Shown: positions 36,282 through 50,500, counted from the first letter of the stretch. The stretch: DNA of 64,000 nucleotides from Ancylostoma caninum (GCA_037903475.1 JBAJFG010000384.1:1185001-1249000), one strand, 5' to 3'. Numbers and translations are program-made. The notes: generated from the sequence alone by a model not told the origin.

Positions 36282-38003
36282 ATATAGTACTTGTCGAAAA
36301 GATAGACGGACTCCGTGACTGCAGAAACGCTGTGGGACCTGGACGACGGATGCGGAAAGAGCATGCTCCAAGTGAGAGTGTCCACTAGGTCCCGCCACGA
36401 TTCTGCAGCCGCAACGCTAGGGTGTGGGACATGATGAGGCAAAAGTGGGTGGGCAATGTGTCTGCGATTGATTCGTTCGAACCCTCGCCCCGCCCTTCAG
36501 GACCTACTCGCACTAATTCGCGCGCGGTTTCACCATAGTTGCCCATGCAAATTTGAATGTGGGTGGGGACGAGTCGACGCCGAATGGCGGTTATACATGT
36601 GACCGAATCGAATATATTCGACGAAATTTTCGAATATTCGAACATTCGAGTAATTCATTCATTCGGCTTTTCAAAGAATGGGCATATTCGAACTGTTCAT
36701 TCATTCGGGTTGTTCATAATTACAGTTATTCGAATAATTCGTTTATTCGGGCACCTAGAGAAAGCTAGTATTCGAACAATTCGTTCATTCGACTGCCTGA
36801 GAAGTGGCAAATTCGAAATATTCGTTTATTCGTCTTGGAAACATTTGACATTTGAATAATGATGCCATGATGGCTATTATAGAGAGCAATAGGTATCCGC
36901 TAACAAGGTCATACCTCAAAGGCTCGTTGCAACCCCCAGCAATTCCCGCAGATCGCCTGAAGAGATCCTGACATGTTCTGAGGCCGATATTTGCAGCTGC
37001 GAGTAACAAAGGTTGATAGAGAGAATTACAAAAGGCGACTCGGGATCGGACTAGCATTCTTTAGAAATTCTAGCGTGGACATCTCTTAAGAGGGTTATTC
37101 GATGCCCTGATCACGAAAATCGCACTTATTTTCTACCCTCTTGCCGTTTTCGTAAGTTTACGGTGGGAATAATGTAGGAGAGCGAAATAAAATGTAATCT
37201 TCAACAAGGAAGTCGAAGTATTAGCAGTGCCAGATGCTGTAGCGTGGCTAACATAAGTAGTGTTACAGTACAAAGTGGCTACGATTCTTATGTTTATCAC
37301 ATTCATTAACCCTTTCATCAATTAGTGAGGAAATTTCAGAGATTTTCTGAGCAGAAGAGCGGGAAAGTGTCTGATCGCACTGCCATTTCCTCGCCAGAAT
37401 TCATATTTTCTCTGTTTCTTACTGTGATCTCACTACATCTTTACGGAAAACGTGATTAGGCTAGGAAATTAGTGCGACTTTCGTGATCAGCGCATCCAAT
37501 AACCCCCTAAAATGAGGTCAGGTCTAGAATTTCTAAAGAATGCGAGCCCGAGTTAACTTTTATAACTCTGTGGTTGATAGTGGTGGCCACCAACGGAAAA
37601 TTTGAAAGCTATAATTGGAATGGCATTGGACCGAATACTCGATTCGAATTATTCATTCATTCGGTGATTCCAAAAAGTCGGTTATTCGAATGATTCATTC
37701 ATTCGGGTAGCCAAAAAAGTCCTGCATTCGAATAATTCGTTCATTCGCATATTTCGAAAACACCTTATTCGAATTATTCAAATGTTTGAATATTGCAAAA
37801 AGCCCCATATTCGAAATATTCAGAATTCGGATATTTCAAACTTTCTATTTTTCGAATTATTCAAGAATTCGAATATTTCAAAAATCGTCGAATATTCCAA
37901 TGTATAGAAGACGCCTCCCCATTTTGCCTCATCATGACCCACACCCGCAACGCTACGAAACCGCGCGCGCAATCCGTCTATCTTTTCGACGAGGACTGTA
38001 TAC
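36282..38003. mobile_element. 1.72-kb palindromic (foldback) element with ATTCGAA minisatellite arms
   Basis: Outer ends (TGTCGAAAAGATAGACGGA at the left, its inverse at the right) are followed by matching ATGATGAGGCAAAA blocks. Long TTCGAATAATTCATTCATTC-type minisatellite tracts follow (36,600-36,860 and 37,625-37,890). Near the centre both sides carry GCATTCTTTAGAAATTCTAG and CTGATCACGAAAxTCGCACT, again in inverse order (about 37,055-37,125 and 37,460-37,545). The element is therefore a near-complete palindrome with its centre near 37.2-37.3 kb. No coding capacity was seen. Confidence 0.75.
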
Positions 38004-38219
38004 GTGTACTTATTTCCTACAATGCATTAACAGTTGATATTACCTTTGATAACACTCAAATAGTGGCTCATCAAATGTTTTCAACCGCTTTTGATACTGA
38101 ACTCATTGAGCTTTTACATGAGCAAGAAAATGTAGCTTAATCGTTGTCATATCCAAGCTAAAACACAAACTCTCCAACGTATGCAATATACTTTTGAATA
38201 AAAAGTAAATTTTCCGACC

Positions 38220-38480
38220 GCTGATGAAGTGTATACTATATGAGCGGCGAAGGTCACAGCGGCATGAGCGGAGTTGGCGGCGCGCGCCAGTGTAGCCGGC
38301 GGCATGACCTGGCGTACTCTGGACAAACGCAATTACTGTGAACACGCGCTAGCGCGGTCCCGGATTCCACCGGCCGCTGATGTAGCTGGCGGCATGCCGC
38401 TGGCTGCAATCAATATGCACGCGATGTGTGCCTGCCGCGGCGTGCTCCGGACCTTGCTGGCGTACTCTGGAAGCAGCCAA
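38220..38480. repeat. GC-rich block with internal direct repeats
   Basis: TGTAGC(C/T)GGCGGCATG occurs twice (about 38,292 and 38,381) and TGGCGTACTCTGGA occurs twice (about 38,311 and 38,458), within otherwise AT-rich DNA. It lies between the palindromic element and the 3' end of the zinc-finger gene. Confidence 0.5.
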
Positions 38481-38559
38481 AGAAGCAGAAATACATAGAA
38501 TCTATATACTAAGGAATGCTAAACGAGATAAAGGAATTTTCTCAGTGACACATGTAATT

Positions 38560-41500
38560 TTAAGGGAAAGGAGTGAATGACGAAAATTGCCTCACAATAC
38601 TCAAACTAAACTGTTGAAAAAAAAAACTACGAACCCAGAATGCTGCACGTTAAAGGTGGCAGGTACATGGATTCTGATGAGTACATCCTATTTTCCTATA
38701 TATTCTAGCAGCTAGGTTCACATACTCAAAGACAGTCGCGTTTCGCACTTACTCGATCGCTATGTTGAGGGACTTTCAACTGTTCCACAACATGAGTCAA
38801 TTCATTCTCCATAAGTTCCATAGTCTCGTCGTCAGCCATGGAGTCCACTCTTTCTCGTAATATCTGCAAATTTGGTGTTGCGAACTGAAGCTTCCTCCTT
38901 CAAAGAAGCGCATACCTGCATCATTTGCTTTAACCTTGCTTTTCGCCTACTTTCTGGACTCTCGTCACTATGAACTTCATAGCTAGACGTGCTAGGATCA
39001 ACCAGAACCAATCTGTCTTCAATTCTCTCCATCTCACCCAAAGCACCATTTAAAACTGCTTCCTCCACTAGCTACAATAACCATGTCCGCGGTAGAAAAA
39101 AAGAAACGGTAACTGAAAAGGATCACCTCTTCGGCTTCAGGACCTTCAACTACTTCGTCTAGAACTTCCTCTTCAGCCACAACAACATATTCGTTAATCT
39201 GGAGGAGAATCGTTGATTTTTTCACAAATAAAAATGTATTATGTATAGTGGAATTTTAAAAGACTCCAGAGACCGAACCTCATCTTCCTCAACTTTCATT
39301 CGTTTGTGATCGAACTCCACAATAGCATTCATTTTAGATGGTTCAGGAGAATTAGACACTCCTTCCATAGTATGCTGCGGAGAACTCATAACAGTACCAT
39401 CAGCTAGCAGTTGTGAAGGATCACTGAAAGATGGATTTATTCACGGAGAATGCTTCCCACTAGTATAGACAAGGCCGTCATGAGCACTCACATGTCCTCG
39501 TACATTTGAGATACTTGTCGAGGAGGTTCAACTGGTGCAGTAGTGTAAACCTCAGAAAACTGAAAAGCACCTTTTTTTAATTAGCTAGGCTCAGGTTGTG
39601 CTTCAACGAAACACTTCTTTAGGAATATTGAACCAGGGCGAGAGAAATCAGATGAAACATGAAGATGACAAAGTGAAACAACACAAAACGTACCGTTAAT
39701 GCATTGAATTCTGCGATTCTCTCACAAATAAGGCCCGCGTACTCATCTAATCGAGCACACAACTCGCAGTTCAAGAAGCGTTCCCGAAACATTCTGAAAG
39801 ATATAATGAAGAAGTATAATGAACATCCAGAAACAAATCGAACAAATAGCAAACCTGCAAGATATTTCCAATACTGGGTTGCTGTGATCCGTAAGAGGAT
39901 TTCGATTCAAGGGCGTCCACCTGTAAGAAACGAAATCTTCTAAAAGTGAATGAGCGAATATTTTCCCGCAACAAACCGTTTTGCAAAGTCAGGATCTGTG
40001 AGTTGCGCGTCAACAAGCTGGGCAAGCGTGTTAAGATCCATCTCTCGAAACGCCTCAAACATGTCAATCACAATTCCTTCGAACAACGTGGGGTCGGTGG
40101 CCCTGAAAGCGTAATTCTCCAATGCTTTGTTTGTAAATAAGGGAGAAATCTCATGGCTCACCGTATCCATCGCCGCAGTGCACAAATAATGGTGAAGCGG
40201 TCCACACGATTTGAAACCATTTCGTCGATCCTAGTGGCCCACTCAGACAAAAGGTGCCACTCAGCTATCTGTAAGAAGAATTTCGACTTGAGCCAGGGAG
40301 CTATTGCGGACAGCTTAATCTTTTCGGAATAAACGAAGAAATGTGAATGTTCACCTGAAAATCGGCAGTGTAGGCCTCGTTACCAAAGTATGCATCAAGA
40401 AGAGCAGGCCAATCAGGAGAACAATCCGTTACAATGGTATCTACCGGTGCTGTGGACCTACACCAAATGTCATTAGAAATATGGAAACTTCAAAGCAAAA
40501 TGTGAAGACAAAGTCCACTGTGCAAAAGTAACTCACACAGAACGTAGTTTTTCGAGCAGAGCAACCTTGTCGCCAGTTTGAGATATCAGAACACACGCAC
40601 ATCTTGGCATATCATCGATGTCAAACACCATCACGAAAAAGAGATGGAGTTCGAAGTCGCTGATCAACAAGTTCACCTAAAAAAACTCTGCCTTGCGCGC
40701 TTCAGACTGGCCACATTCCAATGTAAAGAACAAGCAAGAGATTTGGAAAACCCACCTCCTCAATGCATGCAGCGCGTGTTGAACAAGTTGCCCACAACTC
40801 GCGCATCTGCGAAGTCATGATCCCTGCATTCACAGTTATTAAACTTATAATACTTTACTCAATATCATAAAACTAACCGAACGATATTCCTTGGGCCAGA
40901 GGTTTGCCATTAGCGTCAGGTAAATTCACTGCGAAGGTTGATTCTGGTTCAAAAAATGCAGAAGTCTAAAGAAAACCTATATCGCAACCGTATAAATGTA
41001 CTTATTTTCAGAAAACTTCCCATCAAGTGGACATATTTCATGTCTATACACGAGATATATTCGAACATATATTCTAATTCATCTCTACCAGTCTAAAAAC
41101 CTTTGAAGAATGCTTGCCAGACCCAAAAACTTCATATTACATCCAGCAAGTCTTCGGTATAATTGAGAATGACAGGAAAACGTTGAGAGGAGCTTTCTCT
41201 GCCTTCCTTCTGTTCTACAAAGGTTTACAACACTTAATGCCTTGTCGATTCGAAAGAGAAAAGTAAAAGATCTAATTTCCCACTGAGAAAATAAAATAAG
41301 CCACAAACCGCTCGATTGGTATCAGCGGCGGTAATACCAGAGGAAAGGGTGTATGAGGAAAACCAGGGTCAAAAAAAGAGGACCCAGATGAGATGAGGAT
41401 TCAAAACAAAGTTATAAAGCATAGATTTAAAACCAAAATAAAAACGATACCTAGATTCTTCATCTATAAGGAGGAAATAAAAAACAACAAAAAAGTACCT

Positions 41501-44500
41501 CGAACAGTACTTTCAACGAGATGAATTCATTCTCATTCATTACATATCTCGTCATGTCTTCAACATTTCTTTCTGGAACATCGAATCCGTCCATAGTGAA
41601 CCCCTCCACTTCTGAAATTAGAGTAGAACTTAAACAAAACTCAAACTTTACATTTCGTACTGCTTTTAACTAATATGCTCGCGCTATGTGTTATTTCTGT
41701 TAGGTAGCCGCTATACTGCCCAAAGAGTATAGCACCCTTCCTCGCCGTCGCCGGCGACGACGGCCGCCATTGTTGGCTACCGCTCACAATTGATATACAT
41801 CAATGGGCGGCCGATCGCCAATGTCGGCGACCAACCGATAGGCACCGACGTCACAGCCGCCAACATTGGCGTTCGCCAATATTGGCGATCGCCCGTTGTC
41901 AGCGATGGCGGCAGCCGCGACGCCCCGCACACATTCGATGTGCATCAGCATCGATCGCAGTCGCCAGCGACGACATGCAGGGTGCTACAGTCCTTGAGGA
42001 CTATAACGGCAGTGATAGGCAGTCCGCTTGCAGTGAAGCTGTCTAGGAGCCACGAAGACGATGAATTCTTCTCAAAACATCACCCTAGTGAATTCTCCCT
42101 TCGGACCTCGAAAGAACAAATTGCTTATGAGGTGAGCTAGTGACAGCCAAAGATTGTACTTGCTTGCACAAACCATGGGCAATGAAATGACATTACTGAA
42201 GAGGTGATTGGAAAGCTTTCTTGCGTGAACAGTTCAGCAGGCAACCGATACTATGTACTGGATTCAACAATAGTTTCCATGTAACCATAATATTAGTACT
42301 AATGCTGCTGTTATGCTATGTATTCGGGTCACCGTCAAACCTAGCAATTTACATTACAAGAAAAAGCAAAAAAAAAAAACGTAAAAGTGTAGACACAACT
42401 AAATGTATAGAAAAAATATGTACCACGAATTCGATCCAACATAGCTTCAAGTGGCACCTTCTCGTCTACAACGTAGAGGTACTCGTCTAGGACGACCCGC
42501 TCATTCACACTTAATCTGAGCAGAGCTGTACCCATACGATGGCCAGTATGCTCCACACAACCGATCACAGTAAGACGCCCATCTATCCAATGAATTATCT
42601 GAACGTTTTCACATGATGTCATTGATTACCCAATTCGAGCTGTGCTTAATTCAGCTAGTTGGGAATGATATAAATACTTCTCTGGACATACCCAAGACCC
42701 TCCAAAATGCATTAAAAAGAACTCATGAGTTTTATGTTGAGAAAATTAGACAAACGAGTAAAACTGACTACTACACCAACATCTTACCCTAAGAAACGCC
42801 GCGCAGTTACGACCGCATTTCGTGGGACGACGGGTGAGCCGACGTTTAGTGAATTCTGGGAAATATTCACGACCGGGGACTTGTTTAGGACGGAATCCAC
42901 CACTGCGCGCACAGTACAGATACAATACCTGAATAAAGAAGTGACTTATGTACTTTGATCTTTAAGCAAATAGACGTCAGCCAAGACCAAAATATCTGAA
43001 ACGGTTCTCTACCTGATAATCATTGCCTTGCTTTATTCCCATGCGTTTGACATATGTGACAGAAAACACGTCCTGGACTGAGTTGAACCACTCCTTGAAC
43101 AATTTGAAAGTAATTTGGAGCAGATGAAGGCAATTTTCGAAAGCAAAGAAGAGAAAACTTCCGGGTCAATAATTGAGCACCCCTAGGAATTTCTCTCAGG
43201 GTCCCTTACCTCATATTCCCCAATGTCATTGAAATCACGATGCACGAGACCTCCAACACGATGAGCATTGATTACGTGATCCACAAACGCCTTGTGAGAT
43301 ACGAAAGTAGCTGGACAATCACAACAAGCCACCTGAAACATGTAATCAGGATATGAAAAACTATAACGAAGAGTATGGAAATTGGTGAAGGAAAGGTGGA
43401 GCCATTCAAGCATGTATCAGCTAAAGTGATCATCGAAGGAACTGACGAACAGGGTCAAGCGTGGTGTTGGTAAAAATTCGATCCCAGAGCGCCCCTCCCC
43501 CTTGTAGACAGGAAAAATGCGACCCCCTCCAGAACATTCAACTTTTTCACGCTTCCAGTTATTGTAATTCAACAACTTTCAGAATATCCGGAATATTTTT
43601 TGGATTCAATCAATTTTTAAAATAATTTTTCACTTTCAGTTTTTAATTTTTAAATTTGAATTTCAAGTTTTATCAATGAAACAACCAGTCAGTTGTCGCA
43701 CATCTATACACTTATTTCAAGCAACTGGAGTGACGCAGAAGTCCTGTTCATGTTCCGACAGGTCCAGGGTTCAATCCCTGCCGGAGACCAATTTTTGCAA
43801 AATGGAAAAATGCATGTGAAGCAGTCGGACGTCGAGTATCTAAGTGTATGAACAAAAACGAAATGTAAGGACCTTTTTTGAGCTGTGAAATTCGCGCATG
43901 GGTGGTGTTCTTTCACTCAGAATTAAAGTCGTACACATGCAGATGTATGGCTGTTTGTCACGAATTTAAAGAGGGTTGGCATGTGTCCTGGGGAAATGGC
44001 TTAAGTTGTTCTGCTATCAGGAAGATTTGCGCTTTCTGGAGCACATCTTCTTTTTTCAAGAAATTTGGTTTATAAGGGGTAAATTCGGGTGGAAATTCGT
44101 TGTTAAAAAGATGGGAAAACTGTCACTTTCACCAACGGTTTAGCATTGGTTTACCAACAGAATAAATCTCGTCCCAGGTAACATTAAAAGCTGAAATTTT
44201 ACATGAGCATAGAACTTGACTTCCTCGTTCATATTCACATCTGAGGTTTTGTCAACTATCAAATGTAGGCTGAAAAAAAGCCAGAAAAACCTGATTTTTG
44301 GCAAGCTCAAGAACGGGGTGTTGATCTGAGGCGAATAACTTCATAGTTACCTTGTATGAAGGAACAGCTTCGACGCATTACAATAGAGGATAGTTTGTTC
44401 TTTCTTACATCGTTTTTTACAGGACCTTCTGATTTTGTCAGTTATTGAGTGTCAACATATTTCAAATTTAACAAATTTTGCGGTTATGTCTTCAGTGGTC

Positions 44501-47500
44501 TTATCGCTATAAAAATTTCAGTGAATGAGAAGCCGTGGGATTTTGCATCCTCATAAAGTTTGGTTTTCGGAAACCGTCTCCCTGGCTTCGGAGCACCATG
44601 TAATGTCCAGAGTTCCTAGGGGACCCTAGGAGTCGATTTACAGCCGAATAACACTTCCAAGCTTGAGAAGAAAGTGTTCATCGAGGATTTTAAACATGTT
44701 ATTCATGGTACTAAGAGAAAAAGAGTGTGTTGAAGTGTTTGCAAAACTATCATCCTCCCTAGGAATCGAACTTGGGACTCGCTGGTAGAAACGAACTTCC
44801 TCACCTTGCCGTTATCATACTACCCTCTTCAGGCGACCCCCCCCCCCTCCTGCTCTTCTCGAGGCGACCCCCCTTAGTAAATTACTATCGTACGCTTCTG
44901 TCTAATGGCTATAGGATGATGAAGTATTGCAATTTTATTATAAAAACAGATCAGGAAATCCTAAGCAGAAATTTCAGCCTTCAAATGCTACGTGTATAAT
45001 GGGTTTGTATATGTTCCACAGATTGTACCGAAAAAATGCAGAAATACCACCAATAACCATTCGGCGCTGAAGATGACGTATGTAATCGACTGAAATTTCA
45101 CTGCATTAGAATCCTATCGGATAACCCTAACAAATGCATCGCAACGCCCCCGTTCCCCTCCAATTCCTCGAAATCTCCAAGAAACAATTCCCAAGTTTCG
45201 AACGTCTAGCTGTTCACCTGTCTTGCTGAGTATCCGGGATTGTTGAATCCACCATGCACTTTCTTCATGTGAGTTGCACGAGTTGTTCGAGAGATACCAC
45301 GCCATGGACACTCGGGCACGTGACAAACGTATTTGCCATCAGCAACGAATCCTCCCTTAATTGTAAGTTTGCTAAAACATGTCGTTTAACGCATCCACAA
45401 CATTTTGGCACGGTGTGCCTCATGGGACACGCAGGCTTCCTAACGTTTGTGCACGACCGACCGCGCACATGGTCCCACGCGGCAGACATCGCGTGCTCAA
45501 CCGGTCGTGTGCGTGGTCGCGAACGTGTTAGAGGCAGCACACATGGGATTCCATGCTTCTAATGAGAAATGTGACACGTGTAAGTTGGTTAGAGTACCAC
45601 AATTGCATAAGGACAACGAGAATTTCTGTAACAACGAAGATATTCCAGAAACAAGAGCAGGTAATAGTGTACAAAGGATAATTTGGTTCAACTACTGATC
45701 TACTAAATTTCAAGAAACCCTCAATAATTTCCTCTACAACACCAACGGAGCGATGTTTTCAGCAATTCTTTCTATTTTTCCTACAAACAACCAGCATAAA
45801 ATAGTTTGAGGGCGCATAACTCACAATAGGAGCCTTCTTTTTAGGGGGCTCATAGTCGGGATGGACACTTCTCACGTGTTGAGAGCGCGATGCTCTGGAA
45901 ATTCAAAAGTAATATTAAAATGTCCAAAAATTTCAAAATTCTTGCTGAATCTACCGATAGCTGCCTCGCCAATCACAACCTGCTACTGGACAGGAGAACG
46001 GGGGAACAAATGTTTTTGGATCGATGTATATACCATCCTTGCTGATTCGCTGCAAAGAATCCATAGCATCTTAGAAAACACACAGTGTGAGAAGCGTATT
46101 GCACCTGTAGGATATATCGAGGTGGCATGACCCAATCCTTATGACACCATTTCATGTGATCGCAACGAAGCGAACGATATGCGCCCCTCCACTCACAATC
46201 TGGCATGTAGCATCTGTACTTCCCGTTTGGATCGGTAACACGCACCTTAGAGTTCTCAGCGGGTTCCTAAACAGATTCTTCTCACCCCAACTATGTAATC
46301 ATACAGCGTCTTTGACACAGTACAGGTGAAGGAATAACACGTAGAAGAGGATACGTACACTGCCAGGAGGATTCTTTGGTCGACCTCTTTTACGATTCAT
46401 ATGCGTTTGCGGTACGAAATCGTTGTCAAACTTTTCTTCGGAATATATCTGTAACATTTTTGACATCAACCGCGCCAAACGCAAAGCACTCAGTACGAAC
46501 CTCGACACCTCCGTATTGAGTGAGGTCATAGTCTTCATCCTCTACTTCGTATTCTTCTGTTTCCGAATACGCGTCGCTCGATCCGACATGAAAGTCGTTG
46601 ATGCGAACATCCCCAGACAATTCGTGGATGTTTTCTAACTGAAATTAGCAGAAATACAGCAGCACGAAAAACGATGAACGTATTCTCACCTCTGCCTCTA
46701 TCTTTACATGGGCATTGGCCAACGGCGTTTTGCGATGAGGAGGATCTTTTCGAGCACCACAATCACGAACCACCTATACGAATGAAATAAGATCTGAATA
46801 CATTAAAAGAAATATGATTGGTTACCTTGCGAGTAGTCTGCCGAGACGAAATTTGAGGAGAGTGCCCCTGAGAAGTGTTCTGGTAATCGTAGCCGGAATG
46901 ATCAACTCGTAAGTGGTAATTCCTCGCTGAGCGGCTTTCACTGCTATAGTCGCAAGAGACGACTGGGCAAGGATAGTAACGCGCTCCATCATCACTAAAT
47001 GAGCTATCGTTTCATCTGACTGAAGGAACTACAAAAGAACAACAATATGAAATGCTGTTTTTTTTTGCGGTAAATGTAACGTCTCAGAATCTTGGACTAT
47101 CTAATGTTGACTCGGAAGTATCACCGACAGTTCAGCTAGCAAAAACTACGTTTACGTAATGTTCTTGGAACCTGCCAGAAAAAGGAAACTCCACTACTGA
47201 AGAAATTTTAATATTGAAATGAAACATACTCTATCGGTAGTGCTCCACGTGCTGATCGTGTACTACGCCGCTCTGGATGTTGGGTAACTAAGTTTTGAGG
47301 TATGGATGTCTGAAACGAACAATAAGATTCACGAAAAGGTGGGAGGTAGATTAAAAAGTGAAATACTGGTGTCTACCAATAAAGGGGAGTATAACTGAAA
47401 TATCTAACGAAAGAGTCAGCGCGAGCAAATACGTGACAAGTTGGTGAGTAGCGGCTACCGCGGCTGCATACACTCGCCGTCATTCTTACTTAGTTTTGAT

Positions 47501-50500
47501 TCCTTCGGTACCCTCGCAACCGCTGGGCGGCAATGCCGGTGCACGGTTTTGTTACGATGAAGTGCTGATTGTGACACTCCTGAGGCGTATTGTGAGGATT
47601 TCAACGGTCCAACGGTCCCACCATCCCACTAGGACCTTCCCACCATATTCCAGAACCAGTGGGTGAATGTAGCAAAACCAAACGGTGGCAATGCAGCCTT
47701 GCGGAGCAAGGTGGTGCCTATACGACGACGAAAATGAATCAAAATGAACGACAGTGACTATATGCATGCACAACAACGTCACTATACAAAATGCTTTACT
47801 TTGGAGTGAAGCATAGAAGTTTCCTTACCATGGAAAATATGAGCAACACATATTGAATAAATGTGACTGAAACTGTAAATTGGATGTAAATTCAACTGAA
47901 CAAAAACTGGTGGAATAACTCTTTTGCATGATTAACTCACTCCTAAGTGTATCGAAGGAATGGCAAGTATAAAGAAATCGTCTTTTCAAGAATTTCCCTA
48001 TCTCTTGTCCTAAATCTTCCTTAGTTGATGGAATCAAGCATCTTTACTATATTTATTTGTTAGCATTAAAGTCTGACAGACACAATTCTTGGTGCCTGCG
48101 TGCTGGTGGCTGGTCGACTCATTCTCCACTCTCCCAACCCCACCACACCCCACTAACCCACTATCGTCTGCCAGAAGTGTCTGGGCCCACGGCAGACTAT
48201 TGCCCAACCTCATGGCCACCTCGAAGCAACGGCAACTAGTGACAATCAGCACGATGAACGTTCGATCTCTCGGGACGACTGCACGTCAATTGGAACTGGA
48301 CCACGCAATGGAGAAAATCAAATGCGATATTTTTGGTGTGACGGAAGCACAAATACAAGACCAAGGAAGCTACATCCTACCTTCAGGTACGATTTTGTTC
48401 CATTCTGGAGGTGCGACTGCTCACCGCGGTGTAGCTTTCCTGGTTCGCCAGTCACTAGCAAATAATATGTGCTTCACACCTGTGAGCGATAGTCTAGCAA
48501 CTCTTCACCATCCGTCACTCAAAGATTTTCTCGTGCTTTGTTACGCACCGGCATCTTCTAATGATAACTATGATGAGTATGAGAATTACCTTGAAGAGGT
48601 GGAGCGCATATGCAGACAAATACCGAAAAGCTACACTCCTATCCTCTTTGGAGACATGAACGCCAAACTAGGACGCGAACAAGGAAACGAGACCATTATC
48701 GGCAAGCACACTTCTGGTTCACAAAATGCTCGTGGACGTCTGCTCACAGAGATGTTAACCAGGCTAGCATATCGCGCATGGAACACGTTCTTTCGGAAGA
48801 GGAAAGGACGGATATGGACATGGCGAGGCCCAAACGGAACAGTACACAATCAAATTGACTTCATTTGCTCCCCACCATCAACTACTGTTCTTGACTGTGG
48901 AATTGTGAACAACTTCCTCTTCAACTCTGATCACCGCATGGTTCGAATGAAACTGATTGCACCAAAAAACTTCCACCGCCATCTTGCACGTCCCCGTTAC
49001 CTCCCAACCCGTCCCCACCTCGATCGCAACCTGTACAAGTTCCAAACTACCCTCCTCTCAGCCGGACAACACCCTCACCCTCAAGATGCGCTGGAATCGT
49101 ACGACAGAATTCGTTCATTAGTAGAGACTGCTGCAGAGAATTGCTGGAAGATCCCTACTAATCCACCAAGAATAACCCCAAGAACCCAACGTCTTCTCTC
49201 TGAGCGGATCTCTTAACGCAATGACTTATCCCCCACAGGTCGAGTCGCATATTCCATCGTATGCAAAGCAGCTAGAATCGCTCTCCTTGAAGATATCCGC
49301 CGACGGAAGATTGCACTTGTGCAGAAAGCTATTGAAAAAGGTAGAAGCTTGAACGAAGCTCAGAGAAAGGAAACTCACAGAATTAGGCGGCTTATGCTCA
49401 AAGACCCAGCAAGCGAAGAGTACTCACAAGAAACAACCGAAGCCTTGGTCGCATCGTATTACAATGAGCTATAGATGTCCTCCACCAATTTCCCATTCTC
49501 CCTCCCTCTTTCCTTTGAATCATGCCCTCCCTTCCACATCGACGAAGCAGAACATGCCCTTTCCCAGCTACGCCTTGGAAGATCCCCTGGACCTGATCAC
49601 ATCTCAGCAGAACAGCTGGCTCTCGCGAAGTCAAATGTAGCTCCTCTTCTCATCGTACTGCTTAACAGTATCAAACGAGGCGATCCCATCCCAGAAAGCC
49701 TAACGACCGCTCATGTGAAGTTGCTTTTCAAAAAGGGCGATCCGAATAACATGAACAATTTCCGCCCTATATCTTTAGTATCAGGAGTTCTCAAAGCGGT
49801 CACCAGAGTCATTCTAAATCGGATCGAGAATAAGCTAGAAGAAACCGAACGCCCAAATCAAGTTGGATTTCGGAAAAATTCTGCACTCAATCACATCCAC
49901 GTTCTCAAACAAATTGCTGAGAAGAGCAAAGAATACAATTTCCCGGTTTATGTTGCCTTCGTTGATTTCAAGAAAGCCTTTGACAGTTTGGAGTGGAATG
50001 CAGTATGGACAGCGCTCGCAAGAAGAGCTGTACACCCTGGACTGATAGAGATGCTTCGGCGACTATATACATCTTCTTCCACGTCCATCCTCGTCAATTC
50101 TCACCCAGTTCCAGTAACCATCCGAAAAGGCATCAAACAGGGAGACACGCTAAGTCCCAAGCTGCTCAATGCTACGTTGCAAATGGTTCTTGAATCCATA
50201 GAATGGGAAACATGCGGACTGACGATCGGAGGTAAGACACTCTCCAGCCTTGAATACGCAGATGATGTAGCACTGCTAGCTTCAAGCTGCCAATGCTTGA
50301 GAAAATGATACAACTCCTTGAGAAGGCATCCGCCAAAGTGGGACTCCAGATTAATCCCGAAAAGACTACACTTCTTACAGACAATGAGGCATCCAAACAA
50401 CCCATTCGCATTAAAGGGAGAATCTTCAATTTCGCGGACCATGCCTTGTACCTCGGATCGCACACCGAATCCAATCAGGCTGGAATGCCTTCAAGAAGTT

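Larger units (their letters stand above)
43450..44903. mobile_element. Foldback hAT-like transposon with tRNA-like segments, divergent copy 2
   Basis: The left end CAGGGTCAAGCG matches the end of copy 1 at 10,811. The right end near 44,903 (CGTACGCTTCTGTCT) looks like a worn GGACGCTTGACCCTG. The length of 1.45 kb is close to the 1.55 kb of copy 1. C-rich tracts, tRNA-like segments (43,721-43,790 on +, about 44,755-44,835 on -) and a TTTTGCAAA motif follow in mirrored order in the two arms. The octamer duplication is no longer visible. It sits in the intron between exons 10 and 11 of the zinc-finger gene. Confidence 0.6.

Noticed and set aside
36385..36859. Frames with repeated SNNSFIRLF / YSNxSFIR phrases
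   Set aside because: They come from the ATTCGAATAATTCATTCATT minisatellite read in frame. The same happens at 37.8-38.0 and 60.0 kb.
41085..41306. Minus-strand open segment considered as an extra exon of the zinc-finger/MULE gene
   Set aside because: Exons on each side (41,611-41,499 and 40,965-40,878) join directly in phase, and the segment's frame shows no match to the MULE pattern.
47825..48037. 70-codon minus-strand frame ending at a good GTAAGG donor
   Set aside because: It is not needed for phase between exons 1 and 2 of the zinc-finger gene, begins next to the LINE insertion, and lacks a clear acceptor.
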